Below are positions 6,888 through 18,994 of a stretch of 64,000 nt of DNA, in pieces. Below the pieces are notes generated by a model. The model made no database searches, was not told the origin of the DNA, and was given only the letters and a program-made list of their open reading frames with translations. Made by a program: the position numbers and the translations under genes. The first letter of the stretch is position 1; each line of letters begins with the position of its first letter. Origin of the DNA: Streptomyces sp. NBC_01233 (GTDB lineage Bacteria; Actinomycetota; Actinomycetes; Streptomycetales; Streptomycetaceae); assembly GCF_035989305.1 (NCBI RefSeq), contig NZ_CP108514.1:4092501-4156500 (forward strand). Reading direction: 5' to 3'.

Positions 6888-7994
6888 ATGTCCGACTTCG
6901 TACCCGGGCTCGAAGGGGTCGTCGCGTTCGAGACCGAGATCGCCGAACCGGATAAGGAAGGCGGTTCCCTCCGCTACCGCGGGGTCGACATCGAGGATCT
7001 CGTCGGGCACGTCTCCTTCGGGAACGTCTGGGGCCTCCTGGTCGACGGTGCCTTCAACCCCGGCCTGCCCGCGGCCGAGCCCTTCCCCATCCCGGTCCAC
7101 TCCGGTGACATCCGCGTCGACGTGCAGTCCGCGCTCGCGATGCTCGCCCCCGTGTGGGGCCTGAAGCCGCTGCTGGACATCGACGAGCAGACCGCCCGCG
7201 ACGACCTGGCGCGCGCGGCCGTGATGGCGCTGTCGTACGTCGCCCAGTCCGCCCGCGGCCAGGGCCTGCCGATGGTGCCGCAGCGGGAGATCGACAAGGC
7301 CGAGTCCGTGGTCGAGCGGTTCATGATCCGCTGGCGGGGCGAGCCGGACCCGCGGCACGTCAAGGCCGTCGACGCGTACTGGACCTCGGCCGCCGAGCAC
7401 GGCATGAACGCCTCCACCTTCACCGCGCGCGTGATCGCGTCGACCGGCGCGGACGTCGCCGCCGCGCTCTCCGGCGCCGTGGGCGCCATGTCCGGACCGC
7501 TGCACGGCGGCGCGCCCTCCCGCGTGCTCGGCATGATCGAGGAGATCGAGCGCACCGGCGACGCCGTGGCGTACGTGAAGAAGGCCCTGGACAAGGGCGA
7601 GCGGCTGATGGGCTTCGGACACCGCGTCTACCGCGCCGAGGACCCGCGGGCCCGCGTGCTGCGCCGCACCGCCAAGGAACTCGACGCGCCGCGCTACGAG
7701 GTGGCCGCCGCGCTGGAGAAGGCCGCGCTGGAGGAACTGCACGCGCGCCGTCCCGACCGGGTGCTGGCCACCAACGTGGAGTTCTGGGCCGCGATCATGC
7801 TGGACTTCGCGGAGGTCCCGGCGCACATGTTCACCTCCATGTTCAGCTGCGCCCGCACCGCCGGCTGGTCGGCGCACATCCTGGAGCAGAAGCGCACGGG
7901 CCGCCTGGTGCGGCCGTCGGCCCGCTACACGGGCCCGGGCCGGCGCAACCCGCAGGAGATCGAGGGCTACGAGGACATCGCCGCGACCGCGTAA
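6888..7994 (+). CDS. Citrate synthase family protein (citrate synthase 2)
   Basis: The protein has 368 residues, the length of short type-I bacterial citrate synthases. Catalytic residues are visible: His in GPLHGGAPS, His in MGFGHRVYR, and Asp in AIMLDFAEVP, followed by the acetyl-CoA-binding region near SARTAGWSAHILEQ-type sequence. It would condense acetyl-CoA with oxaloacetate. Streptomyces carry several citrate synthase paralogues, and a 2-methylcitrate synthase role cannot be excluded by eye. The start ATG is preceded by TGAGGAG about 10 bases upstream. A strong hairpin terminator follows. Confidence 0.9.
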   Translation: MSDFVPGLEGVVAFETEIAEPDKEGGSLRYRGVDIEDLVGHVSFGNVWGLLVDGAFNPGLPAAEPFPIPVHSGDIRVDVQSALAMLAPVWGLKPLLDIDEQTARDDLARAAVMALSYVAQSARGQGLPMVPQREIDKAESVVERFMIRWRGEPDPRHVKAVDAYWTSAAEHGMNASTFTARVIASTGADVAAALSGAVGAMSGPLHGGAPSRVLGMIEEIERTGDAVAYVKKALDKGERLMGFGHRVYRAEDPRARVLRRTAKELDAPRYEVAAALEKAALEELHARRPDRVLATNVEFWAAIMLDFAEVPAHMFTSMFSCARTAGWSAHILEQKRTGRLVRPSARYTGPGRRNPQEIEGYEDIAATA

Positions 7995-8015
7995 ACGCGT
8001 CAACGGGCAACCGCT

Positions 8016-8049
8016 GGGCGCCGTATCCCGATACGGGGATGCGGCGCCC
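8016..8049. terminator. Bidirectional hairpin terminator between citrate synthase and tetR
   Basis: A 14-bp stem (8016-8029 with 8036-8049, one G-T/A-C position) and a 6-base loop stand between two convergent genes. The plus strand ends GCCCCGTCGTTTCC. It is suited to terminate both the citrate synthase transcript and the long catabolic operon read from the right. Confidence 0.8.
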
Positions 8050-8085
8050 CGTCGTTTCCCCCCGCCCTCTCCCCGGCCGGGGCCC

Positions 8086-8682
8086 TCAGGCCAGGGCGGC
8101 GTCGAGGATGCGGGCCCACTGGGCCACCACGCGGGCCCGGCGGGCCGTGTCGTCGGTGAGGACGTTGGCCAGGCCCAGGCCGCGGGCCATGTCGAGGAGC
8201 CCCTGCACCGTCTCCCGTACGCCCGGCGCGGACTCGTCGGCGCCCAGCAGCTCCACGGCGATGCGGTGGGTCTCGCGGCCGACCCGGGCCTCCAGTTCGG
8301 TGACCCGGGGGCGCAGCTGCTCCTCGTTGGAGGCGGCGACCCACAGCTGGAGCGCGGCCCGGAACAGGGTGCCCGTATACAGGTCCACCAGCGCCTCCAC
8401 CACGACGGGGCGGGCGGCCGGGCCCGCGTGGAACAGGTCGCGCAGGGCCGTGGACCGCTCCTCTGCGACGTACTCGACGGCCGCGGTGAACAGGTCCTCG
8501 CGGGTCGGGAAGTGGTGCTGGGCGGCGCCGCGCGAGACGCCGGCCCGTTCGGCGACGACGGAGACGGTGGAACCGGCCCAGCCGTGTTCCGCCAGACAGG
8601 ACACGGCCGCCTCCAGCAGGTGGCGGCGGGTGACGCGGCTGCGCGCCTGCTTGGGGCCGGCCGCGCCGGTCACAGTGCCCAT
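8086..8682 (-). CDS. TetR-family repressor, last gene of the catabolic operon
   Basis: The protein has 198 residues. The N-terminal HTH is classical: TRRHLLEAAVSCLAEHGWAGST, then VAERAGVSRGAAQHHFPTREDLF. The C-terminal ligand domain is of the type seen near fatty-acid and branched-chain catabolism genes. Its start lies 13 bases inside the preceding hydratase gene, so it is probably translationally coupled and its level follows the operon. It is the obvious candidate to bind the CAAGC-N2-GCTTG palindrome upstream of the first gene, with an acyl-CoA intermediate as inducer (inference). Confidence 0.88.
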   Translation of the reverse strand: MGTVTGAAGPKQARSRVTRRHLLEAAVSCLAEHGWAGSTVSVVAERAGVSRGAAQHHFPTREDLFTAAVEYVAEERSTALRDLFHAGPAARPVVVEALVDLYTGTLFRAALQLWVAASNEEQLRPRVTELEARVGRETHRIAVELLGADESAPGVRETVQGLLDMARGLGLANVLTDDTARRARVVAQWARILDAALA

Positions 8683-9407
8683 GACGGTTCCCGGCGCTCG
8701 AAGCGGGCGGTGATGCCCTCACGGGCCTCGGCGGACGCGAACAGCTCCCCCGACAGCTCCGTCAGACGGGCGCCGTCGCGCTGCAGTGCCTCGCGCACGG
8801 CGGCGGCGGTCAGCGCCTTGGTCGCGGCCAGGCCCTGCGGGGAGGCCTTGCGCAGGCCGGCGAGTACGGGCTCCAGGGCCTCGTCCACGTCCTCGGCGTG
8901 CAGGGTGAGCAGCCCGATCCGGGCGGCCTCGGCGGCGTCGAAGGCCTCGGCGGTGAGGAAGTAGCGGGCGGCGGCGCGCGGGTCCAGGCGCGGGAGCAGC
9001 GGCATGGAGATCACCGCGGGGGCGAGGCCGAGGTGGGTCTCGGTGAAGGCGTACGTGGACTTCGGCCCGGCGGCGGCGATGTCGCAGACGCCGAGCAGCC
9101 CGAGACCGCCGGCCCGGACGTGGCCGGTCACGCGGGCGAGCACGGGCTTGGGCAGCTCGGCGATCTCGCGGAGCAGGGCCAGGAAGTCGGCGGGGGCGCT
9201 GGGGGACTTGAGGTCGGCCCCGGAGCAGAAGGTGTTGCCGGTGTGGGTGAGGACCAGGGCCCGGACCCCTGGGTCCGCCCCGGCGGCGGCGAGGGCGGCG
9301 CGGGTCGCGGCGACGAGCTCTGCGGAGAGGGCGTTGCGGTTGGCCGGGGAGTCGAGGGTGAGGGTGGTGACTCCGGCCGCCGTTGTGACGGGCACGAGTG
9401 GGGCCAT
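8670..9407 (-). CDS. Enoyl-CoA hydratase, methylglutaconyl-CoA hydratase-like
   Basis: This crotonase-fold protein has 245 residues. CSGADLK forms part of the first oxyanion hole; GHVRAGGLGLLGVCDIAAA and FTETHLGLAPAVIS follow. The phrase FTExxLGLxPAxIS is typical of methylglutaconyl-CoA and isohexenylglutaconyl-CoA hydratases in leucine (liu) and acyclic terpene (atu) clusters rather than of straight-chain hydratases. It would hydrate the product of the carboxylase encoded upstream. The ATG at 9407 has GGAGGAGAC directly before it. A 215-base gap containing one palindromic repeat separates it from the dehydrogenase gene. Confidence 0.87.
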   Translation of the reverse strand: MAPLVPVTTAAGVTTLTLDSPANRNALSAELVAATRAALAAAGADPGVRALVLTHTGNTFCSGADLKSPSAPADFLALLREIAELPKPVLARVTGHVRAGGLGLLGVCDIAAAGPKSTYAFTETHLGLAPAVISMPLLPRLDPRAAARYFLTAEAFDAAEAARIGLLTLHAEDVDEALEPVLAGLRKASPQGLAATKALTAAAVREALQRDGARLTELSGELFASAEAREGITARFERREPSWAL

Positions 9408-9490
9408 GTCTCCTCCGGAGGGGGTGTGCGGGTGAGGGCGGGATCCTCCCAGGGGAGGGTAAGCGGGCCGCCTGCGGCTCGGCTTCCTGG

Positions 9491-9533
9491 GGCTCCGCCC
9501 CAGACCCCGCGCCTCAGACGCCGGCGAGGCTGG
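9491..9533. repeat. Dispersed GC-rich palindromic repeat, single copy
   Basis: This copy has the layout GGCTCCGCCCC, AGACCCCGCGCC, then CCTCAGACGCCGGCGAGGC (one base different from the commonest core). It lies between the acyl-CoA dehydrogenase and hydratase genes of the same operon. A hairpin here could attenuate or process the transcript between the two genes. Confidence 0.8.
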
Positions 9534-9622
9534 ACGTGGCCGGCGATCGAGGCGCGGGTCCGGGCGGGGCCCGGGGAACGGTGGAAGGGTGGGGCGGGGA
9601 GGGCCCCGCGCGGCGGGTGCGG

Positions 9623-10792
9623 TCAGTAGGACTTGGGGAGGCCCAGGGTCTGGTGGGAGACGAAGTTGAGGATCATCTCGCGGCTGACCGGGGCGATCCG
9701 GGCCACGCGGGAGGCGGTGATGAGGGAGCCGAGCCCGTACTCGCGGGTGAGGCCGTTGCCGCCGAGGGTGTGGACGGACTGGTCCACCGCGCGGACGCAG
9801 GCCTCCCCCGCCGCGTACTTCGCCATGTTCGCCGCCTCCCCCGCCCCCATGTCGTCCCCCGCGTCGTACAGGCGGGCAGCCTTCTGCATCATCAGGCGGG
9901 CCAGTTCGAGCTCGATGTGCGCGGCGGCCAGCGGGTGGGCCACGGCCTGGTGCGCGCCGATGGGCTCCTTCCACACCTGCCGGGTCTTCGCGTAGTCCAC
10001 GGCCTTGGCGAGGGCGTAGCGGCCCATCCCGATGGCGAAGGCGGCGGTCATGATCCGCTCGGGGTTGAGTCCGGCGAACAGCTGGAGCAGGCCCGCGTCC
10101 TCGTCGCCGACGAGCGCGTCGGCGGGCAGCCGTACCTCGTCGAGGACGAGCTCGAACTGCTTCTCCGCGGCCTGGAGTTCCATGTCGATGACGGAGCGGG
10201 AGAAACCGGGGGCGTCGCGGGGGACGATGAACAGGCAGGGCTTGAGGCTGCCGGTCCGGGCGTCTTCCGTGCGGCCGACGATCAGGGTGGCGTCGGCGAT
10301 GTCGACGCCGGAGATGAAGACCTTGCGGCCGGTGAGGATCCAGTCGTCGCCGTCGCGGCGGGCCGTGGTGGTGATCCGGTGGGAGTTGGAGCCGGCGTCG
10401 GGTTCGGTGATGCCGAAGGCCATGGTGCGGCTGCCGTCGGCGAGGCCCGGGAGCCAGGCCTGCTTCTGGGCCTCGGTGCCGAAGCGGGAGATGACCGTGC
10501 CGCAGATGGCGGGCGAGACGACCATCATCAGGAGCGGGCAGCCCGCCGCGCCCAGTTCCTCCAGGACGATGGACAGTTCGGCGATGCCGCCGCCTCCGCC
10601 GCCGTACTCCTCGGGCAGGTTGACCCCGAGGTAGCCGAGCTTCGCGGCGTCGGCCCACAACTCGTCGGGGTGGCCGCCTTCGCGGGCGACGCGGGCGAGG
10701 TACTCGCGGCCGTAGCGCTGCCCGAGAGCGGCGACCGCCGTGCGCAGGGCCTGGTGCTCTTCGGTCTCGACGGTGCTGGTGGCGGAGCTCAT
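9623..10792 (-). CDS. Acyl-CoA dehydrogenase (isovaleryl-/citronellyl-CoA dehydrogenase-like)
   Basis: This FAD enzyme of 389 residues introduces a 2,3-double bond into an acyl-CoA. Landmarks are GVNLPEEYGGGGG, FGITEPDAGSNS (FAD contact), ILTGRKVFISG, and the C-terminal VHTLGGNGLTREYG. The usual catalytic Glu site near the C-terminus (YEGT) is absent; that region reads IAPVSREMILNF. A Glu in GLNPERI (near residue 244) sits where isovaleryl-CoA dehydrogenase has its base (GLDLER), pointing to branched-chain substrates. The ATG overlaps the biotin-carboxylase stop by 4 bases (ATGA). Confidence 0.9.
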   Translation of the reverse strand: MSSATSTVETEEHQALRTAVAALGQRYGREYLARVAREGGHPDELWADAAKLGYLGVNLPEEYGGGGGGIAELSIVLEELGAAGCPLLMMVVSPAICGTVISRFGTEAQKQAWLPGLADGSRTMAFGITEPDAGSNSHRITTTARRDGDDWILTGRKVFISGVDIADATLIVGRTEDARTGSLKPCLFIVPRDAPGFSRSVIDMELQAAEKQFELVLDEVRLPADALVGDEDAGLLQLFAGLNPERIMTAAFAIGMGRYALAKAVDYAKTRQVWKEPIGAHQAVAHPLAAAHIELELARLMMQKAARLYDAGDDMGAGEAANMAKYAAGEACVRAVDQSVHTLGGNGLTREYGLGSLITASRVARIAPVSREMILNFVSHQTLGLPKSY

Positions 10793-12720
10793 GACAGCGT
10801 TTCCTCCTGGACTACGGCGAGCAGGGCACCGAATTCGACCTGTTGGCCGGTGACGGCGTGGAGCGCGGTGAGCGTGCCGGAGGCGGGAGCGAGGATGCGG
10901 TGCTCCATCTTCATGGCCTCCAGCCAGAGCAGGGGCTGCCCGGCGGTGACGGGGCTGCCGGGGGCGAGGCCCTCGGCGATGCGGACGACGGTGCCGGGCA
11001 TGGGGGCCAGCAGGGAGCCCGGTTCGGTCCGGTCCTGGGGGTCGGGGAAGCGGGGGACGGGGGTGAGGGTGTGGGCACCGAGTACGGAATCCACGTAGAT
11101 CTCGGTCGCGTCGTCCCTGTTCGCATCGCGTTTCACGTGGAACACCCGCCGGATTCCCTCGATTTCGAGGGTGACGAGGGCGGGGGTGGCGGCCAGGACC
11201 CGGATACCGGGGTGGTCGACGAGCCGGCCGGCCTGGTAGCGGACCTCGTACTCGGCACCGGCCACCGCGTAGCGGCGGATCTGCGGCTGGGAGCGGACGT
11301 TGCGCCAGCCGCCGAGGCGGGCGGCGAGCGGGGCGTCCGGGGCGGGAGCCGCCTCGGCGAGGGCGCCGGCGAGGGCCGCATGCGTGGCGTCCGGTGCCCC
11401 CTGGGTGAGGGCGTCGAGGTGGCGCTCGTAGAAGCCGGTGTCGAGCTGCCCGGCGGTGAACTCCGGGTGGCGCAGGGACCGTACGAGGAGTTCTCGGTTG
11501 GTGGTGAGCCCGTGGATGCGGGCTCCGGCGAGGGCGTGGGCGAGGGCCCGTACGGCCTCGGCGCGGGTGGGGGCGTGGGCGATGACCTTGGCGAGCATGG
11601 GGTCGTAGTGGATGCCGACCGTGTCCCCGTCGGTGAATCCGGTGTCCACGCGGACGTCGCCGGGGACGGCGAGGGTGTGCAGGGCGCCGGTCTGCGGACG
11701 CCAGTCCTGGGCCGGGTCCTCGGCGTAGAGGCGGGCCTCGACGGCGTGGCCGGTGGGCTCCGGCGGCGACGGGGGCAGGGCCTCGCCCTCGGCGACGCGC
11801 AGCTGGAGGGCGACGAGGTCGAGGCCGAAGACGGCTTCGGTGACGGGGTGTTCGACCTGGAGGCGGGTGTTCATCTCCAGGAAGTACGGGCGTCCGTCGG
11901 CGGTGACCAGGAACTCGACGGTGCCGGCGCCCCGGTAGGAGACGGCGCGGGCGGCGGCGACGGCGGCCGAGTGGAGCTTCTCGCGCAGGGCTTGCGGCAG
12001 GCCGGGCGCCGGGGCCTCCTCGATGACCTTCTGGTGGCGGCGCTGGAGCGAGCAGTCGCGGGTGCCGAGCGCCCAGACGGTGCCGTGGGCGTCGGCGAGG
12101 ATCTGCACCTCGACGTGGCGGCCGCGCTCGATGTAGGGCTCGGCGAAGACCTCGCCGTCGCCGAAGGCCGAGCGGGCCTCGGCGCAGGCCCCGTCGAGGG
12201 CCTCCTTGAGGCTGCCGAGGTCGCGGACCACGCGCATCCCGCGTCCGCCGCCGCCGGCCGCGGCCTTCAGGAGCAGGGGCAGGTCCGCGGGGGTGGCGGC
12301 GGCCGGGTCGACGGGGTCGAGGAGCGGGACCCCGGCGGCGCGCATCAGGTCCTTGGCCCGGGTTTTGGAGGCCATGGCCTCGATGGCCTCGGGCGGCGGG
12401 CCGATCCAGGTCAGGCCGGAGTCCTGGACCTCGCGGGCGAAGCCGGCGTTCTCGGAGAGGAAGCCGTAGCCGGGGTGGACGGCGTCGGCGCCGGCGGCGA
12501 GGGCGGCCTTGATGATCAGGTCGCCGCGCAGGTAGGTGTCAGCGGGGGCCGCGCCGGGCAGGCGTACGGCCGCGTCGGCGTCGCGCACGTGCAGGGCGTC
12601 GGCGTCCGGGTCGGAGTGGACGGCGACGGTGGACAGGCCCAGGGCTCGGGCGGTGCGGAAGATCCGTACGGCGATCTCGCCGCGGTTGGCGACGAGCAGG
12701 GAGCTGATCGGCTGGGTCAT
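10789..12720 (-). CDS. Acyl-CoA carboxylase alpha subunit (biotin carboxylase plus biotin carrier domain)
   Basis: The protein has 643 residues. Biotin carboxylase (about 1-445) starts ISSLLVANRGEIAVRIFR, with HPGYGFLSENAGFA, the ATP-grasp glycine loop KAAAGGGGRGM near residue 160, and the catalytic stretch FLEMNTRLQVEHPVTE. A BT/linker region follows. The C-terminal biotinyl domain carries EAMKMEH near residue 603, whose Lys is biotinylated. It carboxylates biotin with ATP and bicarbonate and hands CO2 to the beta subunit encoded just upstream. Given the neighbours the natural substrate is probably 3-methylcrotonyl-CoA or geranyl-CoA rather than acetyl- or propionyl-CoA (inference). Confidence 0.93.
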   Translation of the reverse strand: MTQPISSLLVANRGEIAVRIFRTARALGLSTVAVHSDPDADALHVRDADAAVRLPGAAPADTYLRGDLIIKAALAAGADAVHPGYGFLSENAGFAREVQDSGLTWIGPPPEAIEAMASKTRAKDLMRAAGVPLLDPVDPAAATPADLPLLLKAAAGGGGRGMRVVRDLGSLKEALDGACAEARSAFGDGEVFAEPYIERGRHVEVQILADAHGTVWALGTRDCSLQRRHQKVIEEAPAPGLPQALREKLHSAAVAAARAVSYRGAGTVEFLVTADGRPYFLEMNTRLQVEHPVTEAVFGLDLVALQLRVAEGEALPPSPPEPTGHAVEARLYAEDPAQDWRPQTGALHTLAVPGDVRVDTGFTDGDTVGIHYDPMLAKVIAHAPTRAEAVRALAHALAGARIHGLTTNRELLVRSLRHPEFTAGQLDTGFYERHLDALTQGAPDATHAALAGALAEAAPAPDAPLAARLGGWRNVRSQPQIRRYAVAGAEYEVRYQAGRLVDHPGIRVLAATPALVTLEIEGIRRVFHVKRDANRDDATEIYVDSVLGAHTLTPVPRFPDPQDRTEPGSLLAPMPGTVVRIAEGLAPGSPVTAGQPLLWLEAMKMEHRILAPASGTLTALHAVTGQQVEFGALLAVVQEETLS

Positions 12721-12728
12721 GTGCGGGC

Positions 12729-16215
<3,487 letters not shown>

Positions 16216-16219
<4 letters not shown>

Positions 16220-17028
16220 CGGGCGGCCCCCGGCTCGCGCCCCGCGCCCGCCGGGCCGGCGAAGGCCTGGGCGATGTCCAGCCAGCGGTCCGCGTCGGGG
16301 CCGGTCGCGGTGAGGGCCAGGTCGGCGCGGTGGGCCCGCTGGGTCACCAGGAGGCAGAAGTCGAGCGCCGGGCCGGTGATCCGCTGCGGGGCGTCCGGCG
16401 GCCCGTACGTCCACACCCCGGCGCCGTCGGGGGCCGTCAGCTCGACCCGGAACTCCTCGGCTGGCGCGGGCAGTCCGCGTACGGCGTAGGCGTAGTCGCG
16501 GGCCCGTACGCCGATCCGCGCCACGTGCCGCAGCCGCGCGGTCGGGGTGCGGTGCACGCCGAGCGCGTCGGCGACGTCCTGGCCGTGCGCCCAGGTCTCC
16601 ATGAGTCGGGCGCTCGCCATGGAGGCGGCCTTCATCGGCGGCCCGTACCAGGGGAACCGGGTGTCGGGCGAGGCTGCGGCGAGCGCCTCGTCCAGGGCGG
16701 CGCGCGTGGCCCGCCAGCGGGCGAGCAGTTCGGCGGGCGGCAGCGCCGCGCCCTCCTCCGCGCCCTCGTCGACGAAGGAGTCGGGGGCCTTCAGGGCTTC
16801 CTCGACCATGAGCCCGAAGCCGGCGGCATCGGTGAGGGAGAGCAGTGAGGCCCGGTCGGTCCAGTGCAGGTGGGCGATCTGGTGGGCGATGCTCCAGCCG
16901 GGCGCGGGAGTGGGCCGGGCCCAGTCGGCCGCGGACAACTCCCCTACCAGGGCTTCGAGTTCACGACCCTCCTCGCGCAGATCGGCAAGGACGGCGACGG
17001 CGGCGTCGACGGCGGACGGATCGGGCAC
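16216..17028 (-). CDS. TIGR03084-family DinB-like metal-binding protein, first gene of the operon
   Basis: The protein has 270 residues with the mycothiol-dependent maleylpyruvate isomerase N-terminal (DinB-like) fold. Likely metal ligands are His in WSIAHQIAHLHWTDRASLL (near residues 50-55) and His in METWAHGQDVADALG (near residue 170). TIGR03084 proteins typically sit beside acyl-CoA catabolism genes in actinobacteria, but their reaction is not established. The GTG at 17028 with GGGGAGCGC just upstream is preferred to the far ATG at 17088, which lies inside the operator palindrome. The stop overlaps the AtuA-like start (ATGA). Confidence 0.82.
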
Positions 17029-17078
17029 GGTGCGCTCCCCTCTCGGCGTGAGGGAAGACTGGCAGCACCCGATAAAAC

Positions 17079-17100
17079 AATCAAGCACGCTTGCATGATT
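17079..17100. promoter_or_regulatory. Putative TetR operator of the atu/liu-like operon
   Basis: An imperfect 22-bp palindrome, with 18 of 22 positions matching its complement, has the perfect core CAAGC-AC-GCTTG at 17082-17093. It lies about 54 bases upstream of the operon's first start codon. TTGATT (minus strand, within 17081-17092) could be a -35 element overlapped by the palindrome. The operon's own TetR protein is the natural binder (inference). Confidence 0.6.
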
Positions 17101-17447
17101 TTCTCGGAAGGCGGCACCTTCCCGCCACCCGCACCAAACCGCGGCAGCAGAAGGGGAGTTGCCGCGCCGCCCAGCCGACCGCAGGTCCCGCGGCGCGGCG
17201 GCCGCCGGGCACGGAGGGGCGATTCAGGCCGTAAGCCGGAAACTCGCGATACGTCACCGGATGTCCCGTCGATACTGAACGTTCCGCTCCGGGCCCGGGC
17301 GAGCGCACCACGTTCGATCCACGACGAACGACACTCACCCAAATGCACTATCACTCACAAGAGCGAATCAAAGGACCAACAGTGCCCGACCCCTCCCCCG
17401 GCTACCGCCGGAGGTGCCCCCGGCGGCCGCCGGGGCGGGCGTACGGG
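17101..17447. other. Intergenic stretch with an orphan leader-like sequence
   Basis: No supported gene is present. Plus-strand sequence 17320-17382 (short ACTCAC repeats, CACTATCACTCAC, then GAATCAAAGGACCAACAGTG) looks like the leader and ribosome site of a gene starting with GTG at about 17380. The frame beyond it is only a shadow of the minus-strand gene that follows. It may be the 5' remnant of a lost gene. A hairpin-rich GC tract lies at 17170-17215. Confidence 0.4.
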
Positions 17448-17900
17448 TCAGGGACGGCGGGAGAAGTCCATCGTCCAGTTGTGCAGCCAGGTGTCGCCCC
17501 CGTCGACCGAGAAGAACTGTTCCCAGCGCGGGGAGCCGGACGTGGTCCCCGACCACACGAACCGCACGCGCACCGCCTTCCCGGCATGCGTGTCCTCACC
17601 CTCGAAGACGCCCTCGCCGTCCGTGAACCGCCCGATGACGGGCGGGAAGAGCGTGCCGGTGCGACGGCTCGACCAGTACAAGGACCACTGCGCGCGCTCA
17701 CGGTCGAACAGCCGCAGGGTGAGACCGCCGAAGCCCTTCGTCGGGAAGTCGATCTCGTCGAAGCTGGCGCCGCCGTCGAAGTGCCGCGAAACGTGGGACA
17801 CGGCCGGGAACTCCTCCCACGCACTGTCCGCGTCGAGGAAGTCGGCGCGCCGGCGGTTGGCGACGTCCCAGGTGCCGATGAGGAAGTCGAAATCGTTCAT
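17448..17900 (-). CDS. Uncharacterised lipocalin-like/DUF1579-like protein
   Basis: The protein has 150 residues beginning MNDFDFLIGTWDVANRRR, the pattern of small beta-barrel proteins of the DUF1579 type (FDFLIGxWxV). It is rich in beta-strand-forming segments (LTLRLFDRERAQWSLYWSS, RFTDGEGVFEGEDTHAG). No signal peptide or catalytic motif is visible. The ATG at 17900 is chosen for this family-like start; an upstream in-frame ATG at 17930 would run into the operator shared with the divergent WYL gene. The divergent pairing suggests the WYL regulator controls it. Confidence 0.75.
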   Translation of the reverse strand: MNDFDFLIGTWDVANRRRADFLDADSAWEEFPAVSHVSRHFDGGASFDEIDFPTKGFGGLTLRLFDRERAQWSLYWSSRRTGTLFPPVIGRFTDGEGVFEGEDTHAGKAVRVRFVWSGTTSGSPRWEQFFSVDGGDTWLHNWTMDFSRRP

Positions 17901-17924
17901 GCGGGGACCGTAGGACCGCTCTCC

Positions 17925-17939
17925 TGACATCTTGTGTCA
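17925..17939. promoter_or_regulatory. TGACA-N5-TGTCA operator between the WYL gene and its divergent partner
   Basis: A perfect 5+5 inverted repeat (TGACA 17925-17929, TGTCA 17935-17939) ends one base before the GTG start of the WYL regulator. It is 25 bases upstream of the divergent gene's start. Its position suits autoregulation and control of the partner. The WYL message may be leaderless because no ribosome site is visible. Confidence 0.5.
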
Positions 17940-18896
17940 GTGAAGTCCAGCCGGCTCCTCTCGATCCTCCTCATGCTCCAGACCCGGGGCCGGATGACCG
18001 CCGCCGAGCTCGCGCAGGAGCTGGAGGTGTCCGTCCGTACCGTCTACCGGGACGCCGAGGCGCTGGCCGCGGCGGGCGTCCCGCTGTACGGGGACGCCGG
18101 GCACAGCGGCGGCTACCAGCTGCTCGCCGGCTACCGGACCAGGCTGACCGGGCTCAGCACGGGCGAGGCGGAGGCCCTGTTCCTGACGGCCATGCCGGGT
18201 CCGGCGGCCCAACTCGGCCTCGGCGGCGCCCTGTCGGCCGCCCAGCTCAAGCTCCGCGCCGCCCTGCCGCCGGAGTTGCGCGAGCAGGCCGACCGGATGC
18301 GGCTGCGCTTCCACCTGGACGCCCCGGGCTGGTACGCGGAGCACGAGGAGACCCCGTACCTGCCGCAGGTCGCCGACGCGGTGTGGCGGGGCCGGGTCAT
18401 CGAGGTGCGCTACCGGCGGTGGAAGGAGCCGCGCGAGGTGGAGCGCCGCCTCGCCCCGTACGGCCTGGTCCTGAAGGCGGGCCGCTGGTACCTGGTCGCA
18501 GGCCCGGAGGGCCCCCGTACCTACCGGGTCGACCAGATCCTGTCGCTGCGCGGGACGGACCGGGAAGCGGAGCTCCCGGACGGCTTCGACCTGGCGGAGC
18601 ACTGGCGACGGACCCAGGCCGACTTCCACGAGCGGCTGTACCCGGAAGAGGCCCTGGTCCGGCTCTCCCCGCGCGCCGCGGCCGCGCTGGCCGGCCCCCA
18701 GGCCCGCGCCCTCGCCTCCGGCTCACCGGACCCCGATCTCCCGGGCTGGATCCGGGCGGTGCTCCCGATCGAGTCCGAGGACCACGCGCAGGCGCAGTTC
18801 CTCGCCCTGGCCGCGGACGCCGAGGTCCTCGCCCCTCCCTCCCTGCGCTCCCGCATCAAGGCCGCCCTGACGGCGACGGCGGCCCGGTACGCATAG
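17940..18896 (+). CDS. YafY-type transcription regulator with WYL domain
   Basis: The protein has 318 residues. The N-terminal winged helix reads MKSSRLLSILLMLQTRGRMTAAELA, then LEVSVRTVYRDAEALAAAGVPLYGDAG, the DeoR-like pattern of YafY proteins. The WYL domain (about 135-220) has EVRYRRWKEPREVERRLAPYG and GRWYLVAG. A WCX-type C-terminal extension follows. A GTG at 17934 is also possible, but 17940 gives the usual start MKSSRLL. Ligand unknown; likely local regulator of the divergent gene. Confidence 0.88.
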   Translation: MKSSRLLSILLMLQTRGRMTAAELAQELEVSVRTVYRDAEALAAAGVPLYGDAGHSGGYQLLAGYRTRLTGLSTGEAEALFLTAMPGPAAQLGLGGALSAAQLKLRAALPPELREQADRMRLRFHLDAPGWYAEHEETPYLPQVADAVWRGRVIEVRYRRWKEPREVERRLAPYGLVLKAGRWYLVAGPEGPRTYRVDQILSLRGTDREAELPDGFDLAEHWRRTQADFHERLYPEEALVRLSPRAAAALAGPQARALASGSPDPDLPGWIRAVLPIESEDHAQAQFLALAADAEVLAPPSLRSRIKAALTATAARYA

Positions 18897-18994
18897 GAGA
18901 AAAAACTTTCCCCGACCGGTCACACTCCTGCGTTCCCCCGGGTCAGTGGAGTGAAGGGCACGCAGAGAGCCACCGAGCAGAGGGAGCCCGCATC

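Noticed and set aside
17379..17927. Plus-strand protein starting after the leader-like sequence
   Set aside because: The frame is antisense to the DUF1579-like gene and has Arg/Pro-rich shadow composition.
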